DNA from: Citricoccus sp. WCRC_4
Lineage (GTDB): Bacteria > Actinomycetota > Actinomycetes > Actinomycetales > Micrococcaceae
Direction: 5' to 3'
Length of the DNA: 23,424 nt
Assembly: GCA_026645375.1 (NCBI GenBank)
Contig: JAPFFX010000378.1
Location: 1 to 23,424 of the forward strand
The notes beneath the pieces are model-generated. The model was given only the letters and a program-made list of their open reading frames with translations. It was not told the DNA's origin and searched no databases. Shown here piece by piece: positions 14,862 to 21,532 of this stretch (the first letter of the stretch is position 1; the number at the start of each line of letters is the position of its first letter). The position numbers were made by a program, and so were the translations under genes.

Positions 14862-15757
14862 GTGGATGGGGCTCCTGTCTGCTCGCGTCGCTGGATCACG
14901 TCCGGGTGGTGCCGGGCGAGGACAACGACTCCGAGCGTAGCAATGGCACCGGCGGCGGCCATGCACCAACCCACCCACCAGGGCAGACCGGGCTGCAGCT
15001 CGCCCAGCACGATGATCCCGGTCAGCACGCCGACCATGGGGTCGATGACGGTGAGCCCGGCCACCACCAGGTCCGGGGGGCCGTGCTGGTAGGCGCTCTG
15101 CACGAAGTAGACCCCGAGCCCTCCGGCCGCCGCGATGACCCCGAGGTGGAACCACGGGATGCCCAGCAGCCCCCCGGCGTCACCGCGCAGGAAGTGGATG
15201 GAGCCGAGCCGGACGAACACCGCCACGAAGCCGAACAGCACGCCGGCGCCGACGATGTAGCCGAAGGCACTGGGGCGGCGCAACATCACCAGGGCGGCGA
15301 CCGCGCACAGCACGGTGGCCGTGATGGCCACCACGGCGGCGATCCGCTCCTGCTCGACGGTGGGGGCCGGGTTCTCCTCGGTGGCGACGATCGCCACCAG
15401 CACGAACGCCGCCGAGCCGGACACGCACGCGATGATCCCCCAGATCGTCTCCCGGTTGAGCCGGATGTGCTGGATGCGGGCATGCAGCAGCGTGGTGATG
15501 ACGACGGCGATCGCCCCGATCGGCTGCACCACGGTCAGCGGCGCGGTGGCCAGGGCATAGACGTTCAGGCCGATCCCCAGCAGCATCAGCGCCCCGCCGG
15601 CCAGCCAGGCACCGGAGGTGAACAGCTTGAGCAGCCCCGAACGGGGATGCAGTCCCAGATAGGCCTGGTGCTTGCGCACTCCCGCGGCCTGGCGCTCGCT
15701 GCCCAGGGCCAGGCAGAAGGCTCCCGCCAGGGCGGCCGCGATGGACAGCCATTTCAT
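14858..15757 (-). CDS. DMT-superfamily (NIPA/EamA-like) membrane transporter
   Basis: A 299-residue integral membrane protein of about nine or ten hydrophobic helices starting right at the N-terminus (MKWLSIAAALAGAFCLALGS). Recognisable parts are the ALATAPLTVVQPIGAIAVVI segment and the second-half equivalent VVAGLTVIDPMVGVLTGIIV, the inverted-repeat halves of the drug/metabolite transporter fold. The AxxxPLxxVQP pattern is closest to actinobacterial NIPA-like proteins. Substrate (Mg2+, metabolite, lipid intermediate) is not readable. Start ATG 15757 overlaps the previous stop as ATGA; its own stop overlaps the GT4 start as GTGA. This double coupling suggests a function tied to the CDP-alcohol transferase and glycosyltransferase, possibly export of a lipid or sugar intermediate. 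Confidence 0.85.
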   Translation of the reverse strand: MKWLSIAAALAGAFCLALGSERQAAGVRKHQAYLGLHPRSGLLKLFTSGAWLAGGALMLLGIGLNVYALATAPLTVVQPIGAIAVVITTLLHARIQHIRLNRETIWGIIACVSGSAAFVLVAIVATEENPAPTVEQERIAAVVAITATVLCAVAALVMLRRPSAFGYIVGAGVLFGFVAVFVRLGSIHFLRGDAGGLLGIPWFHLGVIAAAGGLGVYFVQSAYQHGPPDLVVAGLTVIDPMVGVLTGIIVLGELQPGLPWWVGWCMAAAGAIATLGVVVLARHHPDVIQRREQTGAPST

Positions 15758-16398
15758 GCGCTGGCCCACCGGGTGCGGTCGCGCGGGTCCACGCCGTCGG
15801 CGCGGATCCGGCGGAACTTGCGCACGCAGCCCACGATGTAGTCGACGACAGCACAGACGTGACCCACGCAGCCGAGGACGAGCACCACGGTGGCGATCAC
15901 GGTCAGCGGCCCCTCGGCCAGGCCGGGGACCTGTGCCAGTAACAGGATGGGGGTGCCGACGAGCAGCAGCGCGGTGCGGACCTTGCCGAGGACCGTGACC
16001 TCGAGCTCGGGGCTGCCCCGGAACAGGGCCAGCGCCGTGACGCCCAGGACGACGTCCGGCAGGACCAGGGACACCACCAGCCACCAGGGGGCGATGCCGG
16101 TGGCCACCAGGGTGACCGCGACGACGGCCAGGGACAGCCGGTCGGCCACGGGGTCCAACCACTGGCCCACCGTGGAGATCTGGTTGTAGCGTCGGGCGAT
16201 GTACCCGTCCACCCAGTCGGTGCTGGAGAGCACTGCCAGCACGATGAATGCGGCCAGGTACTGCTGTGAGAACACCAGCCAGACGAAGACCGGGACCAGG
16301 CAGAACCGGAGGATGGTGATGACGTTGGGGACGGTCCAGATCCGGTCGGTGACCTCGTAGTCGATGTCATCGCGGTGCCCCGCACCGATCAGACGCAA
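15754..16398 (-). CDS. CDP-alcohol phosphatidyltransferase
   Basis: A 214-residue membrane enzyme that transfers a phosphatidyl group from CDP-diacylglycerol (made by CdsA) to an alcohol acceptor. The catalytic signature D-x2-DG-x2-AR-x8-G-x3-D-x3-D is complete: DWVDGYIARR at about residues 61-70, then GQWLDPVADR. Hydrophobic helices flank it. The acceptor (glycerol 3-phosphate, inositol phosphate or another) cannot be told from the motif. Coupling to a GT4 enzyme recalls the phosphatidylinositol mannoside genes of actinobacteria. The predicted start is an uncommon TTG at 16398, with GGGGGT six bases upstream. No ATG or GTG closer to the conserved region fits better. Confidence 0.92.
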   Translation of the reverse strand: MRLIGAGHRDDIDYEVTDRIWTVPNVITILRFCLVPVFVWLVFSQQYLAAFIVLAVLSSTDWVDGYIARRYNQISTVGQWLDPVADRLSLAVVAVTLVATGIAPWWLVVSLVLPDVVLGVTALALFRGSPELEVTVLGKVRTALLLVGTPILLLAQVPGLAEGPLTVIATVVLVLGCVGHVCAVVDYIVGCVRKFRRIRADGVDPRDRTRWASA

Positions 16399-16429
16399 CG
16401 TGGACCCCCGTACGGACGAGTTGAGCCGG

Positions 16430-17350
16430 CTACTTCTTGAGCTGGCGCGCGAAGACGGCGATGGCGGTGGAGGCGGCGCCGAGCAGGGCCAGCGGCTGCC
16501 ACTTCTCCTTCACGTACTCGCCCACGTTCTCCCCGGCATCGTGGACGGTCTGCCCCGCGCGGGCGCCGGTGTGGTGGGGTGCGGTCGGCGAGGTGGGGTC
16601 CTGGGCGTCCGGTCCGGCAGGGGCCGGTCGGCCCCTGAACTGCGAGGTGAAGCTGGAGAACTGGGCCTTGACGTCGGTCTTCTCCTCGAGCCCGGAGCGG
16701 ATGTCCCCCAGGTGCTGGCGGCGCAGCTGGGTGCGGCGGCGCAGCTCGGCGTAGGACGGGTCCTGCGCGGTGGCCTCCTTGGGGGCCTCGCCGCGCTTGC
16801 GGGCGGCCTTGGCCTCGGCCTCGGCGGCCTTGCGGCGCTCTTCCTCCCGGGCCTGGGCGATCCGCTTCTCCTCGGCCCGCTGCGCCTCGAGCCGGTCGAA
16901 CTCGGCCGGGTCGAAGGCGTTGCCCTCCTTGAGGTAACCGAGGTCGTACTTGACGCCCTGGATGGTCTCGGCGGGGACCAGGGGCATCGCGGCCTTGATG
17001 CGCAGCGCCCCGATCCCGAGGAAGATCAGCGCGACGATCAGGGCTCCGGCGGCGACCATGAGCGCGGAGAACCAGATCGGCCGGTCCTGCGCGAAGCCGC
17101 CGATCATGGCCACGATCAGGGCGACGGCCATGATGAACAGGAAGACGAGCCCGATGACGGCCAGTCCGGCACCGATCCCGGCCGTGACGCCCTTCTTGCC
17201 CAGCTGGCCCTTGACCATGGCCAGCTCGTCCTTCAGCTGCAGGGGCAGCAGGCGGAAGCCGGTGGAGACCAGTTCGGTCAGCGAGCTGGAACGGGTCTGG
17301 TCGGAGACGCGGGGAGAACCCGTGGGGAGCGTCGGTGCCTGATGGGCCAT
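16430..17350 (-). CDS. Actinobacterial holin-X-like (phage-holin-family) envelope protein
   Basis: A 306-residue protein annotated by family as phage holin superfamily III, though nothing phage-like surrounds it. Order: an amphipathic N-terminal region (SLTELVSTGFRLLPLQLKDE), two hydrophobic helices about residues 58-120 (VLIAxx-type; GLAVIGLVFLFIMAVALIVA and FSALMVAAGALIVALIFLGI), then a long charged Ala/Glu/Lys/Arg coiled-coil stretch (about 155-205). After that comes a segment RRRTQLRRQHLGDIRSGLEE resembling DUF3618, a Pro-rich part, and a final hydrophobic stretch QPLALLGAASTAIAVFA. It leads a minus-strand cluster, 31 bases before the CDP-alcohol transferase gene. A structural or stress role at the membrane is inferred, not lysis. 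ATG 17350 is chosen as the first Met in line with homologous N-termini. Confidence 0.8.
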   Translation of the reverse strand: MAHQAPTLPTGSPRVSDQTRSSSLTELVSTGFRLLPLQLKDELAMVKGQLGKKGVTAGIGAGLAVIGLVFLFIMAVALIVAMIGGFAQDRPIWFSALMVAAGALIVALIFLGIGALRIKAAMPLVPAETIQGVKYDLGYLKEGNAFDPAEFDRLEAQRAEEKRIAQAREEERRKAAEAEAKAARKRGEAPKEATAQDPSYAELRRRTQLRRQHLGDIRSGLEEKTDVKAQFSSFTSQFRGRPAPAGPDAQDPTSPTAPHHTGARAGQTVHDAGENVGEYVKEKWQPLALLGAASTAIAVFARQLKK

Positions 17351-17513
17351 TGGAGCGTGCCTTCCCTCTGGTCTGCGGTGGGTCTGCGGTGAGACTGCCG
17401 CCGTGCCTGACGAGCAATCCTGAAGTCCATCACACCCGGGCAGCCCGGGCAGGTCAAACCTACCACCGCGGCACGGACCGAAAACCGTTCCGTCCACGTC
17501 AAGGGGCAGTCAC

Positions 17514-17541
17514 TTGACTTTTCAACTTTACGGCGTAGGTT
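17514..17541 (+). promoter_or_regulatory. Good sigma-70-like promoter pointing right with no gene downstream on that strand
   Basis: TTGACT (17514-17519) and TAGGTT (17536-17541) are separated by 16 bases in an unusually AT-rich patch. Its -35 is half of the inverted repeat GTCAAG (17498-17503) / CTTGAC (17513-17518). Transcription would enter the hairpin at 17545-17596 almost at once. The 268-base gap 17351-17618 contains no other coding signal. Confidence 0.4.
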
Positions 17542-17544
17542 CTG

Positions 17545-17596
17545 AGACGAGGCCGGCGCCGCCACGTCCCCCTCAGGCGGCGCCGGCCCTTCGTCT
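17545..17596. terminator. Long GC hairpin, probably ferritin terminator (or body of a small RNA)
   Basis: AGACGA-GGCCGGCGCCGCC (17545-17563) pairs with GGCGGCGCCGGCC (17576-17588) and, after a two-base CT bulge, TCGTCT (17591-17596): 19 pairs around a 12-base loop. It sits 23 bases beyond the ferritin stop on the minus strand. Neither side has a long U-run, so it may work in either direction. Confidence 0.65.
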
Positions 17597-17618
17597 GCCC
17601 GGTGGTGCCCGGGGCGGC

Positions 17619-18134
17619 TCAGCTGTGGTGCTCGCCCCCGCCGGACCGCGAGCCCAGCTCGGCGTCCAGCCGCAGCAGTCCGGCGCCGTCGTCACCGATC
17701 AGCCGGATCCGGCCGATGATCTCGCTGACCGCGGCCTCCTCCTCGATCTGCTCGTCGACGAACCAGTTGAGCAGGGGGCGGGCGTCGAGGTCCCCGGCGG
17801 CATCCGTCTCCCGGTACAGGTCGCGGATCGCGTTGGACACGCGCTGCTCGTGGGCCAGGGAGGCCTCGAACATCTCCAGTGGGGACAGGCCCGGGTGCAC
17901 GGCCGGGGCATTGATGGCGCCGATCGAGGCGTGGTTGCCCCGGTCCACCACGTGGTCGATGAACTTGTGGGCGTGGACGATCTCCTCGTCGGCCTGGTGC
18001 CGCAGCCAGGACGCCATACCGGTCAGGTCCTGCTCATCGGCCTCGATGGCCAGCTGGCGGTAGACCAGGGAGGCCTCGAACTCGAGGGTGATCTGTTCGT
18101 TGAACTTCTTCTCAAGGTCTGCAGTGAGCTTCAT
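17619..18134 (-). CDS. Non-haem ferritin
   Basis: Iron-storage protein that forms a 24-subunit cage, oxidises Fe(II) and stores it as a mineral. The 171 residues match the bacterial FtnA length. Ferroxidase-site residues are all present when aligned by eye to E. coli FtnA: E18 (QITLEFEASL), E51 and H54 (ADEEIVHAH), the E in AHEQ, and the Q and E of DEQIEEE. There is no haem-binding Met as in bacterioferritin. The C-terminus is short and His-containing (GGGEHHS). The ATG at 18134 follows a predicted -10 so closely that the mRNA may be leaderless; the ribosome site is poor. No iron box was recognised in the 53-base upstream gap. Confidence 0.95.
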   Translation of the reverse strand: MKLTADLEKKFNEQITLEFEASLVYRQLAIEADEQDLTGMASWLRHQADEEIVHAHKFIDHVVDRGNHASIGAINAPAVHPGLSPLEMFEASLAHEQRVSNAIRDLYRETDAAGDLDARPLLNWFVDEQIEEEAAVSEIIGRIRLIGDDGAGLLRLDAELGSRSGGGEHHS

Positions 18135-18140
18135 GTGCTC

Positions 18141-18170
18141 ACAGTAGGACCCTCCTCAGGCCCCTGTCAT
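18141..18170 (-). promoter_or_regulatory. Candidate ferritin promoter giving a leaderless mRNA
   Basis: On the minus strand, ATGACA (18170-18165) and TACTGT (18146-18141) are 18 bases apart. The start-codon A at 18134 is the seventh base after the -10, the usual transcription start distance, so the message would begin at or beside AUG. Confidence 0.45.
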
Positions 18171-18187
18171 CGCAGGCAAGCCTGTCC

Positions 18188-19702
18188 TCACAGCTGGTGA
18201 TTGGACTCGTGGGCGCCCGCCCGCGTGCCCGGTCCATGACGGCGCAGCAGCCGTCCGGTGACGAGGGCCGTGAGGGCGACGATGACCGCGACCAGGCCCA
18301 GGATGGTGAGGAAGGCGGCGTCGTAGGCCGCCCCGGCGGCCGCGAGGATGGCGGGGTCTCCCTGCGCGGCGTCCACGGCGCCGATGAGGCTGTCCCCGGC
18401 GGCCGCCGGGGCGCCGTCGGGCAATCGGACGAACCGGGCGTACAGACCGGTGACGAGGCTGCCGACCAGGGCGACGGCGAGCAGGTTGCCGAACTCGTAG
18501 GAGACCTCCTCCACCGAGGAGGCCATCCCTGCCTGCCGGGCGGGGACGTTGCCGATGATGGCGGTCGAGGCGACGGACATGGTCAGCCCCATGCCGACGC
18601 CGGTCACGACGAGACCGGCCACGAACAGCCCGAGATGCCCGACGCCCCCGAGCCGGGCGATCACCAGGCCGAGCGCCGCCAGCCCCAGGCCCCCGGCGAT
18701 GAGGACCCGCAGGCCGAGGCGGTGCAGGGTGGCGCCGCCGATGAGCGAGGCCGGCAGCGAGCCCAGGGCCAGCGTCGCCACCAGCAGACCGGACTGCAGC
18801 GGGGTGAAGCCGGCGACGAGCTGGTAACGCTGGGTGGTGACCAGCTGGACCCCGCCGATGACGAACATCGTGCACGCCGCCGCGATGACCCCGGCGCTGA
18901 AGGCCCGGTTGCGGAACACCGCGAAGTCCAGCACCGGATGGTCGAGGCGGCGCTGGCGCCGGACGAAGAACCAGCCGCCGACGATCGCGACCACCACCGC
19001 GGCCGCGAACAGCGGCCAGGAGGGGTCCGGGCCGGTCGCCTCCTTGATGGCGAAGACGGTGCCGGTCAGGGTGAGCATCGCCTCCACGGAGGACGGCGCG
19101 TCCCACCGGGTGGAGCGGTCCGGCCGGGGGCGCGGGGCGACCCACGGGGTGAGCACCAGGGCGACCAGCACCACGGGGACGTTGATGAGGAAGACCGACC
19201 CCCACCAGAACGCCTCGAGCAGCACCCCGCCGATGATGGGGCCCAGCGCCGCGGCGACGACGGAGATGGCACCCCACACCGCGACGGCGAGGTTGCGTTC
19301 GCGGACGTCGTCGAAGCCGATGCGGATCAGGGCCAGCGTGGCCGGCATCATGCAGGCCGCACCCACCGCCAGGAGGGCGCGGGCGGCGATGAGCACGCCC
19401 ACGGCCGGCGCGAAGGCCGCCAGCAACGAGGCGGCACCGAAGACGACGAGGCCGAGGAGGAACAACCGCCGGTGGCCGTACCGGTCCCCCAGTGTGCCGG
19501 CGCCCAGCAGCAGCCCGCACATCACGAGCGGATAGGCGTTGAGGATCCACAGCGACTCCGAGGCGGTGGCACCGAGCTCCTCGGTCAGGGTCGGCAACGC
19601 CGTGTAGAGGATCGTGTTGTCCAGGGTGATCAGCATGACCCCGGCGCTCACCGTGGCCAGCAGCAGCCAGCGGCGCAGCGGCGACAAGGGGGTGGTGTTC
19701 AC
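18188..19702 (-). CDS. MFS transporter, DHA2 family (14-TM multidrug/QAC efflux type)
   Basis: Proton-driven drug exporter of 504 residues, the size of the 14-helix DHA2 family. Signatures: motif D1 in LDNTILYTALPTL in helix 1 with the acidic residue used by QacA-like pumps, motif A in GDRYGHRRLFLLG between helices 2 and 3, and motif C in ALGPIIGGVLLEAFWW. The second half contains FTPLQSGLLVATLALGSLPA and GVGMGLTMSVASTAIIGNVP, both typical. Closest in style to SmvA/QacA-type pumps for quaternary ammonium compounds, but substrates are inferred. GTG 19702 starts the protein; the ribosome site is weak. It stands alone: its stop is 53 bases before ferritin, which has its own promoter, and no TetR-type regulator lies beside it. 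Confidence 0.93.
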   Translation of the reverse strand: MNTTPLSPLRRWLLLATVSAGVMLITLDNTILYTALPTLTEELGATASESLWILNAYPLVMCGLLLGAGTLGDRYGHRRLFLLGLVVFGAASLLAAFAPAVGVLIAARALLAVGAACMMPATLALIRIGFDDVRERNLAVAVWGAISVVAAALGPIIGGVLLEAFWWGSVFLINVPVVLVALVLTPWVAPRPRPDRSTRWDAPSSVEAMLTLTGTVFAIKEATGPDPSWPLFAAAVVVAIVGGWFFVRRQRRLDHPVLDFAVFRNRAFSAGVIAAACTMFVIGGVQLVTTQRYQLVAGFTPLQSGLLVATLALGSLPASLIGGATLHRLGLRVLIAGGLGLAALGLVIARLGGVGHLGLFVAGLVVTGVGMGLTMSVASTAIIGNVPARQAGMASSVEEVSYEFGNLLAVALVGSLVTGLYARFVRLPDGAPAAAGDSLIGAVDAAQGDPAILAAAGAAYDAAFLTILGLVAVIVALTALVTGRLLRRHGPGTRAGAHESNHQL

Positions 19703-19741
19703 GGAGGGACTCTAGCGAAGAGGAACCTCCGGAGCGCCGAT

Positions 19742-19770
19742 TTCGTTCTCGCGCGGAACTTGGGTACAGT
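19742..19770 (+). promoter_or_regulatory. Candidate tRNA-Asn promoter
   Basis: TTCGTT (19742-19747) and TACAGT (19765-19770) are 17 bases apart. They would start transcription near 19777, about 45 bases before the mature tRNA. The -10 is identical to the one upstream of the SLH-NlpC/P60 gene. Confidence 0.45.
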
Positions 19771-19821
19771 GGATCCCGCTGTCCGGCTGTTCATCCCCCG
19801 GGATGGACCGCAGGCCAACGG

Positions 19822-19894
19822 TCCCCCGTAGCTCAATTGGCAGAGCATTCGACTGTTAATCGAAGGGTTACTGGTTCGAGTCCAGTCGGGGGAG
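19822..19894 (+). tRNA. tRNA-Asn (anticodon GTT)
   Basis: A complete 73-base cloverleaf: acceptor TCCCCCG/CGGGGGA, D arm GCTC/GAGC, anticodon stem TTCGA/TCGAA around CTGTTAA (anticodon GTT at 19855-19857), T arm ACTGG-TTCGAGT-CCAGT, discriminator G. CCA is not encoded. It marks the border between housekeeping genes and the accessory-looking block to its right. No second copy of its 3' end, which would mark an integrated element, is present in the window. Confidence 0.97.
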
Positions 19895-19902
19895 CATCAC
19901 CG

Positions 19903-19941
19903 GAGAGGCCCTCGTCCCGCAGTGCGGGGCGGGGGCCTCTC
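19903..19941. terminator. Hairpin terminator between tRNA-Asn and the convergent small gene
   Basis: GAGAGGCC (19903-19910) pairs with GGCCTCTC (19934-19941), with inner GTCCCGC/GCGGGGC pairing around AGT. It lies eight bases after the tRNA and ten bases from the stop of the minus-strand gene, so it can serve both. No U-run follows. Confidence 0.65.
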
Positions 19942-19951
19942 GCGTGCACCG

Positions 19952-20347
19952 CTAGTCCTCGTCGTCCGGCTCGTAGAGGGACTCGAGCGTCTCGGGGTTC
20001 ATCGCATAGGCATCCGTGCCGTCCGCGTTGTTGGACACCACGTAGTCCCCCGGCCCGAAATGCGTCCAGCCCTCCTTGGTCTCGACGCTGCCCTCCTCCT
20101 CGGCGCGCTCGACCCACACGGGAGTGGTCTTGCGGTACTGGCCGTGGCCGACCCTGCGGTAGGTGGCAGCGAAGACGTCCGCGTCCACGGTGCGGATGTC
20201 CCCGTCGTCGTCCACGAGCCAGTCACCGGCCTTGCAGTACTGCTCGGCTCCCCACTTGCGGTACCGGAAACCGGGCATGTCCAGGCGCAGCCGGACGGCG
20301 ACGACGGTCCGCTCCGGCCGTGGTCGGTACCGCTTGCGCTCGGTCAT
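19952..20347 (-). CDS. Small acidic PGDYG-like protein with an internal repeat
   Basis: A 131-residue protein with a basic start (MTERKRYRPRPERTVVAVRL), no signal peptide and an acidic end (EPDDED). It contains two related halves: KAGDWLVDDDGDIRTVDADV then FAATYRRV, and GPGDYVVSNNADGTDAYAMN then PETLESLYEP. Each reads GDW/Y-hydrophobic-acidic loop-D/T-x-aliphatic-Y. The GPGDYVV element resembles the PGDYG domain, whose function is unknown. It begins 12 bases after the patatin stop on the same strand, so it is probably the last gene of the WD40-patatin operon. Whether it is an accessory or regulator of the lipase is a guess. Confidence 0.78.
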   Translation of the reverse strand: MTERKRYRPRPERTVVAVRLRLDMPGFRYRKWGAEQYCKAGDWLVDDDGDIRTVDADVFAATYRRVGHGQYRKTTPVWVERAEEEGSVETKEGWTHFGPGDYVVSNNADGTDAYAMNPETLESLYEPDDED

Positions 20348-20359
20348 GGCACGTCCCGC

Positions 20360-21532
20360 TCAGGTGTCCGGCGCCAGGTCGAAGACCGGCCTGAAATGGC
20401 GGGGATCGACGTCGCGCTGCCCGGCCAGCAGGCCGAGCCGGTGCAGCAGGGGCATGTTCCCCGGCGCGTCCAACCGGCCCAGGGACCCGATCCTGCCCGT
20501 CGCGGCCGCCGAGTCGTCCAGGGCCAGGACGCCCTCCCGGCGCAGGTCGACGTCGTAGCGCAGGTAGCTCAGGAGGGGACCGCCCGGGACGGTGTCGCCG
20601 TGCAGGTCACCGAGCTCCTGGTCGATCACTCCCGCCGTGGGGCTGTCGGACATCCACTGGAGCAGGGCCCGCTGCTGCGCCGCGCAGTCCTGCATGATGG
20701 AGGACAGCGCCTGGAGCGCATGGTTGACGGCGATCCTCGACCTCTTCCTCGTGGGGTCCCGGGTACCGGTACCGACCGAGACGAGCAGCAGCCTGTCGTC
20801 GCCCGTGGGCCAGCCCACGCGGTAACCCTCCAGGGTGCAGTACACGAAGGCCAGCAGGGACGGGTCGTTGTAGGGACTCGCGCCCCCGTCGACGAAGGTG
20901 CCCACCACGGGCCTGCTGCCTGCCGCGCTCGAGATGGTGATGGTCTCCGGCTCGAAGTAGGACGGGGCCGCCGTCGAGGCGCGGACCACCTGCCACAGCA
21001 GGTAGTCGGCGTTCCGGGCGCTTCCCTCGGACTCCGTGCTGAAGTACTTGCCCCGGGGATTGTTGCCCAGGGGCCACACGCTGCCGGTGTCCAGGCGCTT
21101 CGTGACCACCAGCAGGCCGGTCAGCAACCGCGGGCTGCCGAGCGTCGTGTCGGCTCCCAGGAGCTCCTTGAGCTCGGAGTTCAGGATCCGCTTGTCATAC
21201 CTCGCCCGGAGCAGGCCCTCCCGGAGCAGGCTCCTGTTGAACAGTCGTCGGCCCAGGGCCAGGTACCGCTCACGCAATTCGGCCACGCTCCAGCCCTGGG
21301 CCAGGGCGGCCGCGATGATCGCACCCGTGGAGGTCCCGGCCATCAGGTCGAAGTAGTGGCACAGCCGGAATTCCGGACCCGCACCGTGGCGTTCCCGGAG
21401 CAGGTCCTCGATCCGCTCCAGGATCCCCAGGCTCAGCACGCCCCGCAACCCACCGCCGTCAAGGGTCAGGATGCGCTTCGGTCTCCCGTCGTTGCGGAAG
21501 TGGTCGTCTCGGGTCAGCTCCCGGAACGTCAT
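20360..21532 (-). CDS. Patatin-like phospholipase
   Basis: A 390-residue cytoplasmic lipid acyl hydrolase with the Ser-Asp dyad of patatins. The oxyanion loop is LDGGGLRGVLSLG (residues 24-36), the nucleophile elbow GTSTG (S68) and the catalytic Asp FVDGGAS (D215), all intact. No signal peptide or transmembrane helix is seen. The C-terminal 150 residues (from about 240) carry no recognised motif. The ATG at 21532 overlaps the WD40 gene stop as ATGA, so the two are made together. The motif spacing matches bacterial cytosolic patatins, a group that includes the CapV effector of CBASS, which degrades the cell's own membrane on activation. No cyclic-nucleotide synthase gene is visible here. Confidence 0.92.
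   Translation of the reverse strand: MTFRELTRDDHFRNDGRPKRILTLDGGGLRGVLSLGILERIEDLLRERHGAGPEFRLCHYFDLMAGTSTGAIIAAALAQGWSVAELRERYLALGRRLFNRSLLREGLLRARYDKRILNSELKELLGADTTLGSPRLLTGLLVVTKRLDTGSVWPLGNNPRGKYFSTESEGSARNADYLLWQVVRASTAAPSYFEPETITISSAAGSRPVVGTFVDGGASPYNDPSLLAFVYCTLEGYRVGWPTGDDRLLLVSVGTGTRDPTRKRSRIAVNHALQALSSIMQDCAAQQRALLQWMSDSPTAGVIDQELGDLHGDTVPGGPLLSYLRYDVDLRREGVLALDDSAAATGRIGSLGRLDAPGNMPLLHRLGLLAGQRDVDPRHFRPVFDLAPDT

Noticed and set aside
16430..17350. Prophage remnant suggested by the holin-family protein
   Set aside because: No endolysin, capsid, tail or integrase genes are nearby. This family is widespread on actinobacterial chromosomes.
18197..19831. 544-codon plus-strand open frame opposite the DHA2 efflux gene
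   Set aside because: Low-complexity Gly/Asp/Gln/His/Arg composition, no ribosome site and no family. It even runs into the tRNA-Asn gene.
19875..19894. Attachment site: a direct repeat of the tRNA-Asn 3' end
   Set aside because: No second copy was found to the right within the window. It could lie beyond the edge.
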